Below are positions 16,688-22,496 of a stretch of 25,526 nucleotides of DNA, one piece after another. Source of the DNA: an uncultured Bacilli bacterium (GTDB taxonomy: Bacteria; Bacillota_I; Bacilli_A; RF39; UBA660); the NCBI GenBank assembly GCA_910585915.1, contig CAJUGF010000020.1, positions 1-25,526 of the forward strand. Direction: 5' to 3'. A program made the position numbers and the translations under genes. Position 1 is the first letter of the stretch. Each line of letters begins with the position of its first letter. The notes below the pieces were generated by a model, which saw only the letters and a list, made by a program, of their open reading frames with translations, did no database searches and was not told the origin of the DNA.

Positions 16688-18865
16688 TTAGTATCTGATA
16701 TCAATATCGATATCAACTTTTTTATTCATTATGAATATTTGATCTAGTTCTTGTAAGGTTCGTTTTAGTTTTTCATCAAATCGATATTTTAGCATGATCT
16801 CAAAATGATAAACGTTGTTTATACGAAACATATTGGCAGTAGTTGGCCCTAAGATAATGGTCATAGGATTTAGGTTTTTCTTTAAATAGTTTACTACCTT
16901 CGTAGCTTCAGCTCTGGCTAGTTCGTATTCTTTGCTTTTAATTTTAATTTGGGCAAGATAATAATATGGTGGGTATTTCAACTGTTTTCTTATTTGCATT
17001 TCATATCGATAGAATGAGGTGTAGTCTTGATTAGCAACAAAATTTAATATTTTATTATCTTTGTTAAATGTTTCTATGACAACTTCCCCAGGCAAGTTGT
17101 TTCTTCCAGCTCTTCCACTTGCTTGATATAATAACGCAAAAGTTTTTTCACCGCTTCGGAAATCTGGAATGTTTAGTGTTGCGTCTGCATTTAAGATTCC
17201 TACTAAGGTAACGTTTGGAAAGTCTAGTCCTTTACTGATCATTTGTGTTCCAATTAAAATGTCATAATCATGGTTTTGAAATCCTTCCATGATTCTTTCA
17301 AGGCTTCCTTTTTTGGATGTTGTATCTGTGTCCATCCGAACGATTCTAGCACTTGGGAATTTTTCTTTTAAGGTTAATTCTAACTTTTCTGTACCCATTC
17401 CATAGTAATTTAAAGCATCTTCCTTACATTCTGGACATAAATGATCAATATATTTCGTATAACCACAGTAATGACAACGCAGATTTTTACTTGTTTTATG
17501 ATATGTTAGTGTGATATCGCAGTAAGGGCATTTGTAGGTATAACCGCAGGAAGAACATTCAATAATGGTAGAATGTCCACGGCGATTTAATAAAATCATG
17601 ATCTGTTCTTGCTTTTGTAAGCGATCGTTGATTTTTTCTTCTAGTATTGCACTTATCATTACATTGCCTTTTTTCACTTCTTCTTTTTTATCTACTAAGA
17701 TGCAAGTTGGTAAGGGATTATGATGCACTCTTTTGCGTAAGCTTACTAATTCAAAAACTTTTTTTTCTGCTCTTGCCATAACTTCTAGTGTTGGAGTGGC
17801 ACTTCCAAGAATTAAAGGGCAGTTGTGATATTCACTCCGTTTCGTCGCAATATCTAAAACATGATATTTGGGATTGTTTTCCTGTTTATAGGAATCAGAG
17901 TGGCATTCATCAATTATGATAATACCAATGTTTTTTAGTGGTGCAAAGATGGCACTTCTAGCACCTATAACAATCTTTACTTCACCACGCATGATCTTTC
18001 GCCATTCGTCATATTTTTCTCCTCCAGACAATCCAGAATGTAATACAGCGATTTGATTATCAAAGCGTTTTGAAAAATTTTCAACAAACTGTGGAGTCAA
18101 ACTTATTTCAGGAACAAGTATTAATGCACATTTGTTTTCTCTTTGAATTTGTTCGATTACTTGCATATATATTTCAGTTTTGCCAGATCCAGTCACTCCA
18201 TGAAGTAAAATGGTTTTGGTTTGATTTTGATAAGATAATATTTTTTCTTTGGCTTTTTGTTGTTCTTCGTTTAAAATTTTGGGTTTTGTTTTTTCATATA
18301 ATCCTATTTGGTAGCGGTATTGTTCTTCTTTCTTTTCTTTTACAATGCCATTTTTTATTAGTGTTTTGGTAGCAGAAACAGATATATGATTGGCTTCTTT
18401 TTTAGGAATGGTAATGCTTTCATCTAATAAAGAAAGGATTTCTTTTTGTATTTCATTTTTACATAGGAATAAAGCTTCATCATAAGACACATTTAAACTT
18501 AAAAACGTTTCATATTTTTTTGATATATTTTTATTTTTTTTGGCTTTCAATGCTGTTGGTAGCATTGTGCTATAGGCATTGCTTAGGCTTGTTAGCGTTA
18601 TACTTTTCATGAAAAGTCCAATAGTCATTAGTTCTTCATTTAAAATAACTTCTTGATCTAACTGTTCTATTATTTCTTTTAATTCATAAGATCCATTGCT
18701 TGTTTCTTTTATTTTCAGACAGTATCCTTCTAATTTCTGTGCCCCAAAAGGCACTAGTACTCGCATTCCGACTTTTAAAGAACTTTTTAGATTTTCTGGG
18801 ATTTTGTAATCAAATGTTTTATCAACACTTTTGGCTTTTATTTCTAATAATACGCTTGCTATCAT
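16688..18865 (-). CDS. priA: Primosomal replication restart helicase PriA (primosomal protein N')
   Basis: PriA is a 3'-5' superfamily 2 helicase that recognises stalled or repaired forks and starts reloading of the replicative helicase. This copy has 725 residues, a normal length for the Bacillota form. Visible in order: the N-terminal 3'-DNA-end-binding domain (KTFDYKIPE, VLVPFG); Walker A GVTGSGKTE (about residue 222); the DExH box IIIDECHSDSYKQ (the family usually has DEEH); four CxxC-type zinc pairs (CSSCGYTYKCPYC, CHYCGYT, CPEC), all eight cysteines kept; and helicase motifs V-VI (GTQMISKGLDFPNV, YQASGRAGR). The start follows GAAGTGA. No terminator is visible after it. The deoxyinosine glycosylase gene lies upstream, a plausible DNA-maintenance neighbour. 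Confidence 0.97.
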   Translation of the reverse strand: MIASVLLEIKAKSVDKTFDYKIPENLKSSLKVGMRVLVPFGAQKLEGYCLKIKETSNGSYELKEIIEQLDQEVILNEELMTIGLFMKSITLTSLSNAYSTMLPTALKAKKNKNISKKYETFLSLNVSYDEALFLCKNEIQKEILSLLDESITIPKKEANHISVSATKTLIKNGIVKEKKEEQYRYQIGLYEKTKPKILNEEQQKAKEKILSYQNQTKTILLHGVTGSGKTEIYMQVIEQIQRENKCALILVPEISLTPQFVENFSKRFDNQIAVLHSGLSGGEKYDEWRKIMRGEVKIVIGARSAIFAPLKNIGIIIIDECHSDSYKQENNPKYHVLDIATKRSEYHNCPLILGSATPTLEVMARAEKKVFELVSLRKRVHHNPLPTCILVDKKEEVKKGNVMISAILEEKINDRLQKQEQIMILLNRRGHSTIIECSSCGYTYKCPYCDITLTYHKTSKNLRCHYCGYTKYIDHLCPECKEDALNYYGMGTEKLELTLKEKFPSARIVRMDTDTTSKKGSLERIMEGFQNHDYDILIGTQMISKGLDFPNVTLVGILNADATLNIPDFRSGEKTFALLYQASGRAGRNNLPGEVVIETFNKDNKILNFVANQDYTSFYRYEMQIRKQLKYPPYYYLAQIKIKSKEYELARAEATKVVNYLKKNLNPMTIILGPTTANMFRINNVYHFEIMLKYRFDEKLKRTLQELDQIFIMNKKVDIDIDIRY

Positions 18866-18882
18866 GTTATCACTTCGCTTCT

Positions 18883-18891
18883 AATATAGCA
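18883..18891 (-). promoter_or_regulatory. Candidate extended -10 promoter of priA
   Basis: TGCTATATT on the minus strand lies 17 bp before the ATG. No convincing -35 is present. The leader would be only about 11 nt, just enough for the ribosome binding site. Confidence 0.4.
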
Positions 18892-18940
18892 GATAATACT
18901 TTAGTTTTCTATTCTTTTTTAAAAATTATCAAGCAAATAA

Positions 18941-19021
18941 AATTACTATTTTAAGAATGCATTATTTGATAAAGTTAATGAGGTATGCAAGGAATTTGGG
19001 AAAGAATATAGGATTATTTAG
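18941..19021 (+). pseudogene. Possible short coding remnant on the plus strand
   Basis: The 174-bp gap between the glycosylase gene and priA contains a purine-rich plus-strand stretch that reads NALFDKVNEVCKEFGKEY and then stops. It has no start codon or ribosome binding site. The amino-acid mix looks protein-like, but 26 codons are too few to rule out chance. I recognise no family. Confidence 0.15.
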
Positions 19022-19039
19022 AAATTAAAAAAAGGAATA

Positions 19040-19534
19040 CTAATTAGCTTCTTCTTTTACATACTCTTTTATAATACGCCATGTCTTTGCTAATTCTTCA
19101 AAAGGTATTCTACAATTGGCTGGAGAAGTACTTGGTAGACAAATAGATTCCATTTTTAATATAGGATAGGTATATTTTCGATAGTATTTTTCTGCTGTTT
19201 TTCCTGCTGTGAAGATTTGTTTGATTTTGGTCTTTTGAAGGAAGGCAGTAATATCATTTGGTATAACATTTTTTATAGATGAATCACTAGCTCCACATAT
19301 ATCGCAAGATGCTATCATATCCCATAGAGCAATGTGATGTTTTTTTAAGAACTCTTTTTTGTCTTTTATTTTTTCTTCATAGATTACTTCTAAAATTTTC
19401 CAAAACCTGTTTTGGGGATGCATATAATAAAATGCTGCTTCTCTTGATTTTTTACTAGGCATGGATCCTAGAATTAGGATTTCTGATTCTTCATTAAAGT
19501 ATGGTGGAATTTTATCGTGAGTTACATGTTCCAT
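19040..19534 (-). CDS. Hypoxanthine (deoxyinosine)-DNA glycosylase, UDG superfamily family 6
   Basis: This enzyme class removes hypoxanthine arising from adenine deamination, starting base excision repair. The 164-residue protein has the family signature: ILGSMPSKKSREAAFYY followed by HPQNRFWKIL (about residues 21-48; the Asn of HPQNRFW is the residue regarded as catalytic in the characterised family 6 enzyme), LWDMIASCDICGASDSSIKN (about 69-88), a TAGKTA segment, and the late LPSTSPANCR motif in the place of the UDG HPSP loop. The start has AGAAGGTGA about 5 nt upstream. The gene may be transcribed from the extended -10 at 19733-19741, which would give it a leader of nearly 200 nt holding the short ORFs described there. 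A mismatch-specific uracil glycosylase (Mug-like) annotation is the nearest alternative. Confidence 0.9.
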   Translation of the reverse strand: MEHVTHDKIPPYFNEESEILILGSMPSKKSREAAFYYMHPQNRFWKILEVIYEEKIKDKKEFLKKHHIALWDMIASCDICGASDSSIKNVIPNDITAFLQKTKIKQIFTAGKTAEKYYRKYTYPILKMESICLPSTSPANCRIPFEELAKTWRIIKEYVKEEAN

Positions 19535-19579
19535 TGTTTCACCTTCTATTTTTTAGTCTCCCCTCTTTTTTATTTTCTA

Positions 19580-19709
19580 TCAAAAAATACATTGGTTGCA
19601 TTTTCTTTTTCTTTGTATCGGTGATAATTCATCTATAAATTCTTTTGCTTGTCTATCTAAATCTTCCAATTCCACCAGTTCCATTAATGATTATTATTTG
19701 TTTGTTCAT
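19580..19709 (-). pseudogene. Decayed P-loop kinase-like start or two-ORF leader upstream of the glycosylase gene
   Basis: A good ribosome binding site (GTAGGTGG) precedes an ATG at 19709 that opens MNKQIIIINGTGGIGRFR and stops at 19653. The beginning looks like the beta1 strand and P-loop of a small nucleotide kinase, but the loop is broken (GGIGRF instead of GxGKD/S/T). From 19684 a second frame reads ELVELEDLDRQAKEFIDELS and ends in KCNQCIF with a TGA at 19580; it has no ribosome binding site of its own. The two frames overlap by 32 bp. Together they look like one gene damaged by deletion and frameshift. A translated leader controlling the glycosylase gene is possible. Family assignment is tentative. 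Confidence 0.4.
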
Positions 19710-19732
19710 AATCCACCTACTTATTAAGTTTT

Positions 19733-19741
19733 ATTATAGCA
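19733..19741 (-). promoter_or_regulatory. Extended -10 promoter for the 19709 leader/remnant and probably the glycosylase gene
   Basis: TGCTATAAT on the minus strand. The 15 bases from ATGC through TATAATAAAAC are identical to those at the promoter of the 2450-aa gene (7501-7515). No strong -35 is seen. It starts just after the terminator of the slipin gene. Confidence 0.55.
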
Positions 19742-19745
19742 TTTT

Positions 19746-19776
19746 TAAAAGAAAAAACCACTTCTTCGTGGTTTTT
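19746..19776 (-). terminator. Rho-independent terminator of the nfeD-slipin unit
   Basis: A 9-bp stem (19753-19761 with 19768-19776, AAAAACCAC/GTGGTTTTT) and 6-base loop are followed on the minus strand by TTTTTTCTTTT (T run partly shared with the stem). It begins 4 bp after the stop codon. Confidence 0.85.
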
Positions 19777-19779
19777 ATT

Positions 19780-20670
19780 TTATTTTTTTGAATCTTTTAA
19801 TGTTTCTTTTAACACAGTTCCAAATGATGCTATTCCATTTAATTCTGCTGGAAGGATAATTTTAGTAGATTGGCCATCAGCAATTTTGGAAAGTGTTTCA
19901 TAACTTTTTAAGCGAAGTACAGAGTCATCTGCTTTGGCTTCTTTTAATAGTTTCATACCATCCGCTTCTGCTTGTTTAATTTTAAGAAGTGCTTCTGCTT
20001 CTCCTTCTGCACGTTTAATTCTGGCTTCTTTATCCGCTTCTGCTCTTAATATAGCACTTTCTTTTTCTCCTTCAGCAATTAAGATACTAGATTTCTTTTC
20101 TCCTTCGGCTTGTAGAATTTTTTCACGTCTTTCCCGTTCTGCACGCATTTGTTTTTCCATAGCTTCTTGAATATCTTTGGGTGGAAGAATATTTTTTACT
20201 TCAACACGATTTACTTTGATCCCCCAAGGATCGGTTGCTTCATCAAGAATAGAGCGCATTTTAGAATTGATGATATCTCTTGAAGTTAATGTTTGATCTA
20301 ATTCTAATTCACCAATTAAGTTACGTAATGTTGTTGCAGTTAAGTTTTCAATGGCACTGATTGGATAATCTACTCCATAAGTGTATAATTTAGCATCCGT
20401 AATTTGAAAATATACAACCGTATCGATTTGCATGGTAACATTATCTTTTGTGATTACTGGTTGTGGTGCAAAATCTTTTACTGTTTCTTTTAATGATACT
20501 TCCTTTGCTACTCGATCTAAAAATGGAACTTTAAAGTGAAGACCATTACTCCATGTTACATAGTATGATCCAAGTCGCTCAATAACATAAGTTTTTGCTT
20601 GTGGAACGACTTTGACACAAGGTATTAATATAATAGCTGCAATTACTAAAATTGCAATAAAAATTGACAT
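19780..20670 (-). CDS. SPFH/Band 7 membrane protein, slipin (stomatin-like, QmcA family)
   Basis: SPFH proteins oligomerise at the membrane and organise microdomains. This 296-residue member has one N-terminal membrane segment (about 3-20), then the Band 7 domain starting at VKVVPQAKTYVIERLGSYY and running through GLHFKVPFLDRV, TKDNVTMQIDTVVYFQI, LRNLIGELELDQTLTSR and WGIKVNRVEVKNI. An alanine/glutamate/lysine-rich coiled coil follows (about 168-245, EGEKESAILRAEADKEARI) and then a short tail. The length fits the family. A strong AAGGAGG site precedes the ATG. It starts 13 bp after the nfeD stop, so the two are almost surely cotranscribed and form the widespread NfeD-stomatin pair. It ends at a strong terminator. 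Confidence 0.95.
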   Translation of the reverse strand: MSIFIAILVIAAIILIPCVKVVPQAKTYVIERLGSYYVTWSNGLHFKVPFLDRVAKEVSLKETVKDFAPQPVITKDNVTMQIDTVVYFQITDAKLYTYGVDYPISAIENLTATTLRNLIGELELDQTLTSRDIINSKMRSILDEATDPWGIKVNRVEVKNILPPKDIQEAMEKQMRAERERREKILQAEGEKKSSILIAEGEKESAILRAEADKEARIKRAEGEAEALLKIKQAEADGMKLLKEAKADDSVLRLKSYETLSKIADGQSTKIILPAELNGIASFGTVLKETLKDSKK

Positions 20671-20683
20671 AAATAAAACCTCC

Positions 20684-21112
20684 TTATTTTTCTTCTAATT
20701 TATGTACTGTTAATTTGACACCATCAATACTATCAATGATGACTTCTTCGTTGATGGCAATTTTCTTGGTGCTTATCGCACTCCATTTTTTCCCATCTAC
20801 TTTCACTTCTCCTACATTATTTTTGGTGATTTCTTCAGTAACTACTCCTGTCATTCCAATAATGCGGTCAAAGTTTGTTTTAATATCACGTGGTTTAATC
20901 CATTTTTTTAAAATTGGTTTGGTTGTAATCATTAGGAAAATTCCTAATAACACAAAGATTCCAAATTGCCAAATAAATGGAATATCAAAGAATGATGTAA
21001 TTAAAGATATCAAAGCACTTACGATAAACCATATTGATACTAAATTAATGGTTATGACTTCAATAAATGAAAGAGCTATAATGACCATTAACCATACAAC
21101 CCATAGATCCAT
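20684..21112 (-). CDS. NfeD-family membrane protein (short form, partner of slipin)
   Basis: This is a 142-residue short NfeD without the ClpP-like serine protease domain of the long form. Membrane segments fill about residues 3-68 (for example WVVWLMVIIALSFIEVI, IWFIVSALISLI and FGIFVLLGIFLMIT). The C-terminal NfeDC OB-fold domain covers about 82-140 (GMTGVVTEEI, GEVKVDGKKWSAIS, NEEVIIDSIDGVKLTV). The OB domain is thought to bind or stabilise the SPFH partner encoded directly downstream. A strong AGAAGGAGG site lies before the ATG. Its position as first gene of a two-gene unit with slipin is the common arrangement. The precise cellular role of the pair is poorly known. Confidence 0.93.
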   Translation of the reverse strand: MDLWVVWLMVIIALSFIEVITINLVSIWFIVSALISLITSFFDIPFIWQFGIFVLLGIFLMITTKPILKKWIKPRDIKTNFDRIIGMTGVVTEEITKNNVGEVKVDGKKWSAISTKKIAINEEVIIDSIDGVKLTVHKLEEK

Positions 21113-21135
21113 AATCTTCCTCCTTCTCTACTTGT

Positions 21136-21164
21136 ATTCTATTACAAAGAGGATGTAAATACAA
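21136..21164 (-). promoter_or_regulatory. Weak candidate promoter of the nfeD-slipin unit
   Basis: TTGTAT (21159-21164), 17-bp spacer, TAGAAT (21136-21141). Other pairings in this AT-rich gap are nearly as good. Confidence 0.25.
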
Positions 21165-21172
21165 TTAAATGT

Positions 21173-21196
21173 TTTAATCTTTTTAAAAAGATTAAA
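21173..21196 (-). terminator. 24-bp perfect palindrome at the end of the dUTPase gene
   Basis: TTTAATCTTTTT and its exact complement meet at 21184/21185, with the TAA stop (21192-21194) inside. It can form an A/T-rich hairpin but the following T run is poor. It may be a weak terminator or a DNA site just upstream of nfeD. Confidence 0.45.
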
Positions 21197-21656
21197 GTTT
21201 ATCTGTAGAGCCTAATCCTCCTTTACGGATACCTTTGGCATTATCATGGTCAATGATTAGATATTTTTGGAATATGACTTGACCTATACACTCCCCTTTT
21301 TTTATGACAATATCATGGTCTAAGATGTTATAGTATTGGAAAAAGAAATGACCATCATTGGTTTCATTTTCATAATAATCAGCATCAATAATGCCAATAC
21401 CATTACTCATTACTAGTCCTTTTTTAGGTCCTGAGCTTCGATTTACTAACATGTAAAATTCATCTTCCTTACAATAAGCTTTTAATCCAGTTGGAATAAG
21501 GGTTGGTTTCTTTGCTATTTTGAATGGCGGAATGATTATATCTTCAGCTGCTTCTATATCATATCCAGCAGAAAATTTGGTTTTTCGAACGGGAAGATTT
21601 ATTCCTTTATCTTCAAATCCTTTGGCAATTTCAAAGCCTCTTATTTTTTGTTTCAT
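21192..21656 (-). CDS. dut: dUTP diphosphatase (trimeric dUTPase)
   Basis: It hydrolyses dUTP to dUMP and pyrophosphate, keeping uracil out of DNA and supplying dTMP synthesis. The 154-residue protein shows the five motifs of the trimeric family: AGYDIEAAED; RSSGPKKGLVMSNG; GIIDADYYE; KKGECIGQVIF; and RKGGLGSTDKL. In motif 5 Leu replaces the Phe that commonly stacks on the uracil ring. The NETNDGHFFFQYYN insert after motif 3 recalls dUTPases of low-G+C Gram-positives and their phages. I start at the ATG at 21656, since AGGTGA lies 5 nt before it; the upstream in-frame GTG at 21665 overlaps that site and has none of its own. The gene appears to be transcribed alone. Confidence 0.95.
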   Translation of the reverse strand: MKQKIRGFEIAKGFEDKGINLPVRKTKFSAGYDIEAAEDIIIPPFKIAKKPTLIPTGLKAYCKEDEFYMLVNRSSGPKKGLVMSNGIGIIDADYYENETNDGHFFFQYYNILDHDIVIKKGECIGQVIFQKYLIIDHDNAKGIRKGGLGSTDKL

Positions 21657-21674
21657 ATGCTTCACCTAAGTTTT

Positions 21675-21683
21675 ATTTTAGCA
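21675..21683 (-). promoter_or_regulatory. Extended -10 promoter of dut
   Basis: TGCTAAAAT followed by AAAAC, nearly the same element as before the 2450-aa gene and the 19709 locus. The leader would be about 12 nt, just holding the ribosome binding site. No strong -35 is seen. Confidence 0.45.
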
Positions 21684-21700
21684 CGGTTTATAATATATTA

Positions 21701-21732
21701 GAAAAAAGTGCATATATTTTTGCACTTTTTTC
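21701..21732 (-). terminator. Rho-independent terminator of the 198-aa gene
   Basis: A perfect 12-bp stem (21701-21712 with 21721-21732, GAAAAAAGTGCA/TGCACTTTTTTC) has an 8-base loop and T residues in the 3' arm. It sits 13 bp after the stop and insulates dut from upstream transcription. Confidence 0.85.
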
Positions 21733-21745
21733 ATGATCATATTTT

Positions 21746-22342
21746 CTATTTTTCTTCATCCAACAGCTTTTCTATATTACTCCAATCAATATTAGGTGTA
21801 TTTCTTGTTTCATTTTTTGAAACTTCTTTTATTCTTTTATTAATTTTTATTGTATTCCATAAGAACGATAAAACCGCAGCTACTACTGTTCCTCCTAAAA
21901 TCCAAAATGTTATTGATAATGGAATTTCTTGCGTCGTTGAACAATAATGCCCTATTAATGCTACTATTGCCATAAGTATTCCAAGTATTAAAATAATTTT
22001 CGGTGTATCAAATTTATTCTTTTTAAGTCCACTTACACCCCATGACTGCAATTTATGACAATGTGGACATTCATCTTTAAACTCTGTACAATAAATTTCT
22101 TTTTCAATTACATCTTTATATACTTCTTTTACTTTTTTTACCAAATTTTTATGAGCATCCTTTTCTAATTTTTCTTCTCTCTCATCACTTATGGTACTAA
22201 AATTACTAGTATATATTGCCTCAGGGCCAACTATATGTGCCTTCAAATCTCCACTATTTTTTGTACAACTCTCACATTTAAAATTATATAAAATATCTAT
22301 ATCTTCCACTCTCTTATGTTTATAATAAGTTCTTACTGCCAT
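21746..22342 (-). CDS. Unrecognised Cys-rich protein with two C-terminal membrane segments
   Basis: I do not recognise this 198-residue protein. The N-terminal half (about 1-113) is soluble and has a CESC pair (about residues 23-26) and a CPHC pair (about 92-95) flanking a charged, probably helical segment (about 48-85). This spacing would suit a split zinc ribbon. The second half has two membrane segments (about 116-136 and 144-163) joined by a short loop, then a charged tail ending EKLLDEEK. By the positive-inside rule both termini are probably cytoplasmic. The start follows a strong GGAGGAG site. The gene has its own promoter and terminator. It may be a regulator-like membrane protein, but no function can be assigned. 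Confidence 0.8.
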   Translation of the reverse strand: MAVRTYYKHKRVEDIDILYNFKCESCTKNSGDLKAHIVGPEAIYTSNFSTISDEREEKLEKDAHKNLVKKVKEVYKDVIEKEIYCTEFKDECPHCHKLQSWGVSGLKKNKFDTPKIILILGILMAIVALIGHYCSTTQEIPLSITFWILGGTVVAAVLSFLWNTIKINKRIKEVSKNETRNTPNIDWSNIEKLLDEEK

Positions 22343-22367
22343 TTTTTACTCCTCCATTTGTATTAAT

Positions 22368-22395
22368 ATTTTATAACGTTCTTATTGTATCACAA
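22368..22395 (-). promoter_or_regulatory. Candidate promoter of the 198-aa gene
   Basis: TTGTGA (22390-22395), 16-bp spacer, TAAAAT (22368-22373), about 26 bp before the ATG. Unlike most promoters in the window it lacks the TGn extension. Confidence 0.45.
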
Positions 22396-22441
22396 TCTTT
22401 TTTTTAAAAAAACATAATTTTTATAAACTATGAATATTTAT

Positions 22442-22473
22442 TATAAAAAAAGATAACTTTGCTTGTTATCTTT
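22442..22473 (-). terminator. Rho-independent terminator of ileS
   Basis: A 9-bp stem (22449-22457 with 22465-22473, AAAGATAAC/GTTATCTTT) with a 7-base loop is followed by a T run on the minus strand. It lies 23 bp after the stop. Confidence 0.85.
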
Positions 22474-22496
22474 CTCACTACATTTTGAAAAATCAA

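Noticed and set aside
20715..21158. 147-codon plus-strand open frame opposite nfeD
   Set aside because: It is antisense to a well-supported NfeD gene, including its membrane segments, which explains its hydrophobic look.
16688..22342. Prophage or mobile island suggested by a phage-like dUTPase and unknown small genes
   Set aside because: No integrase, structural, lysis or transposase gene and no attachment-site repeats are present. The neighbours are housekeeping genes.
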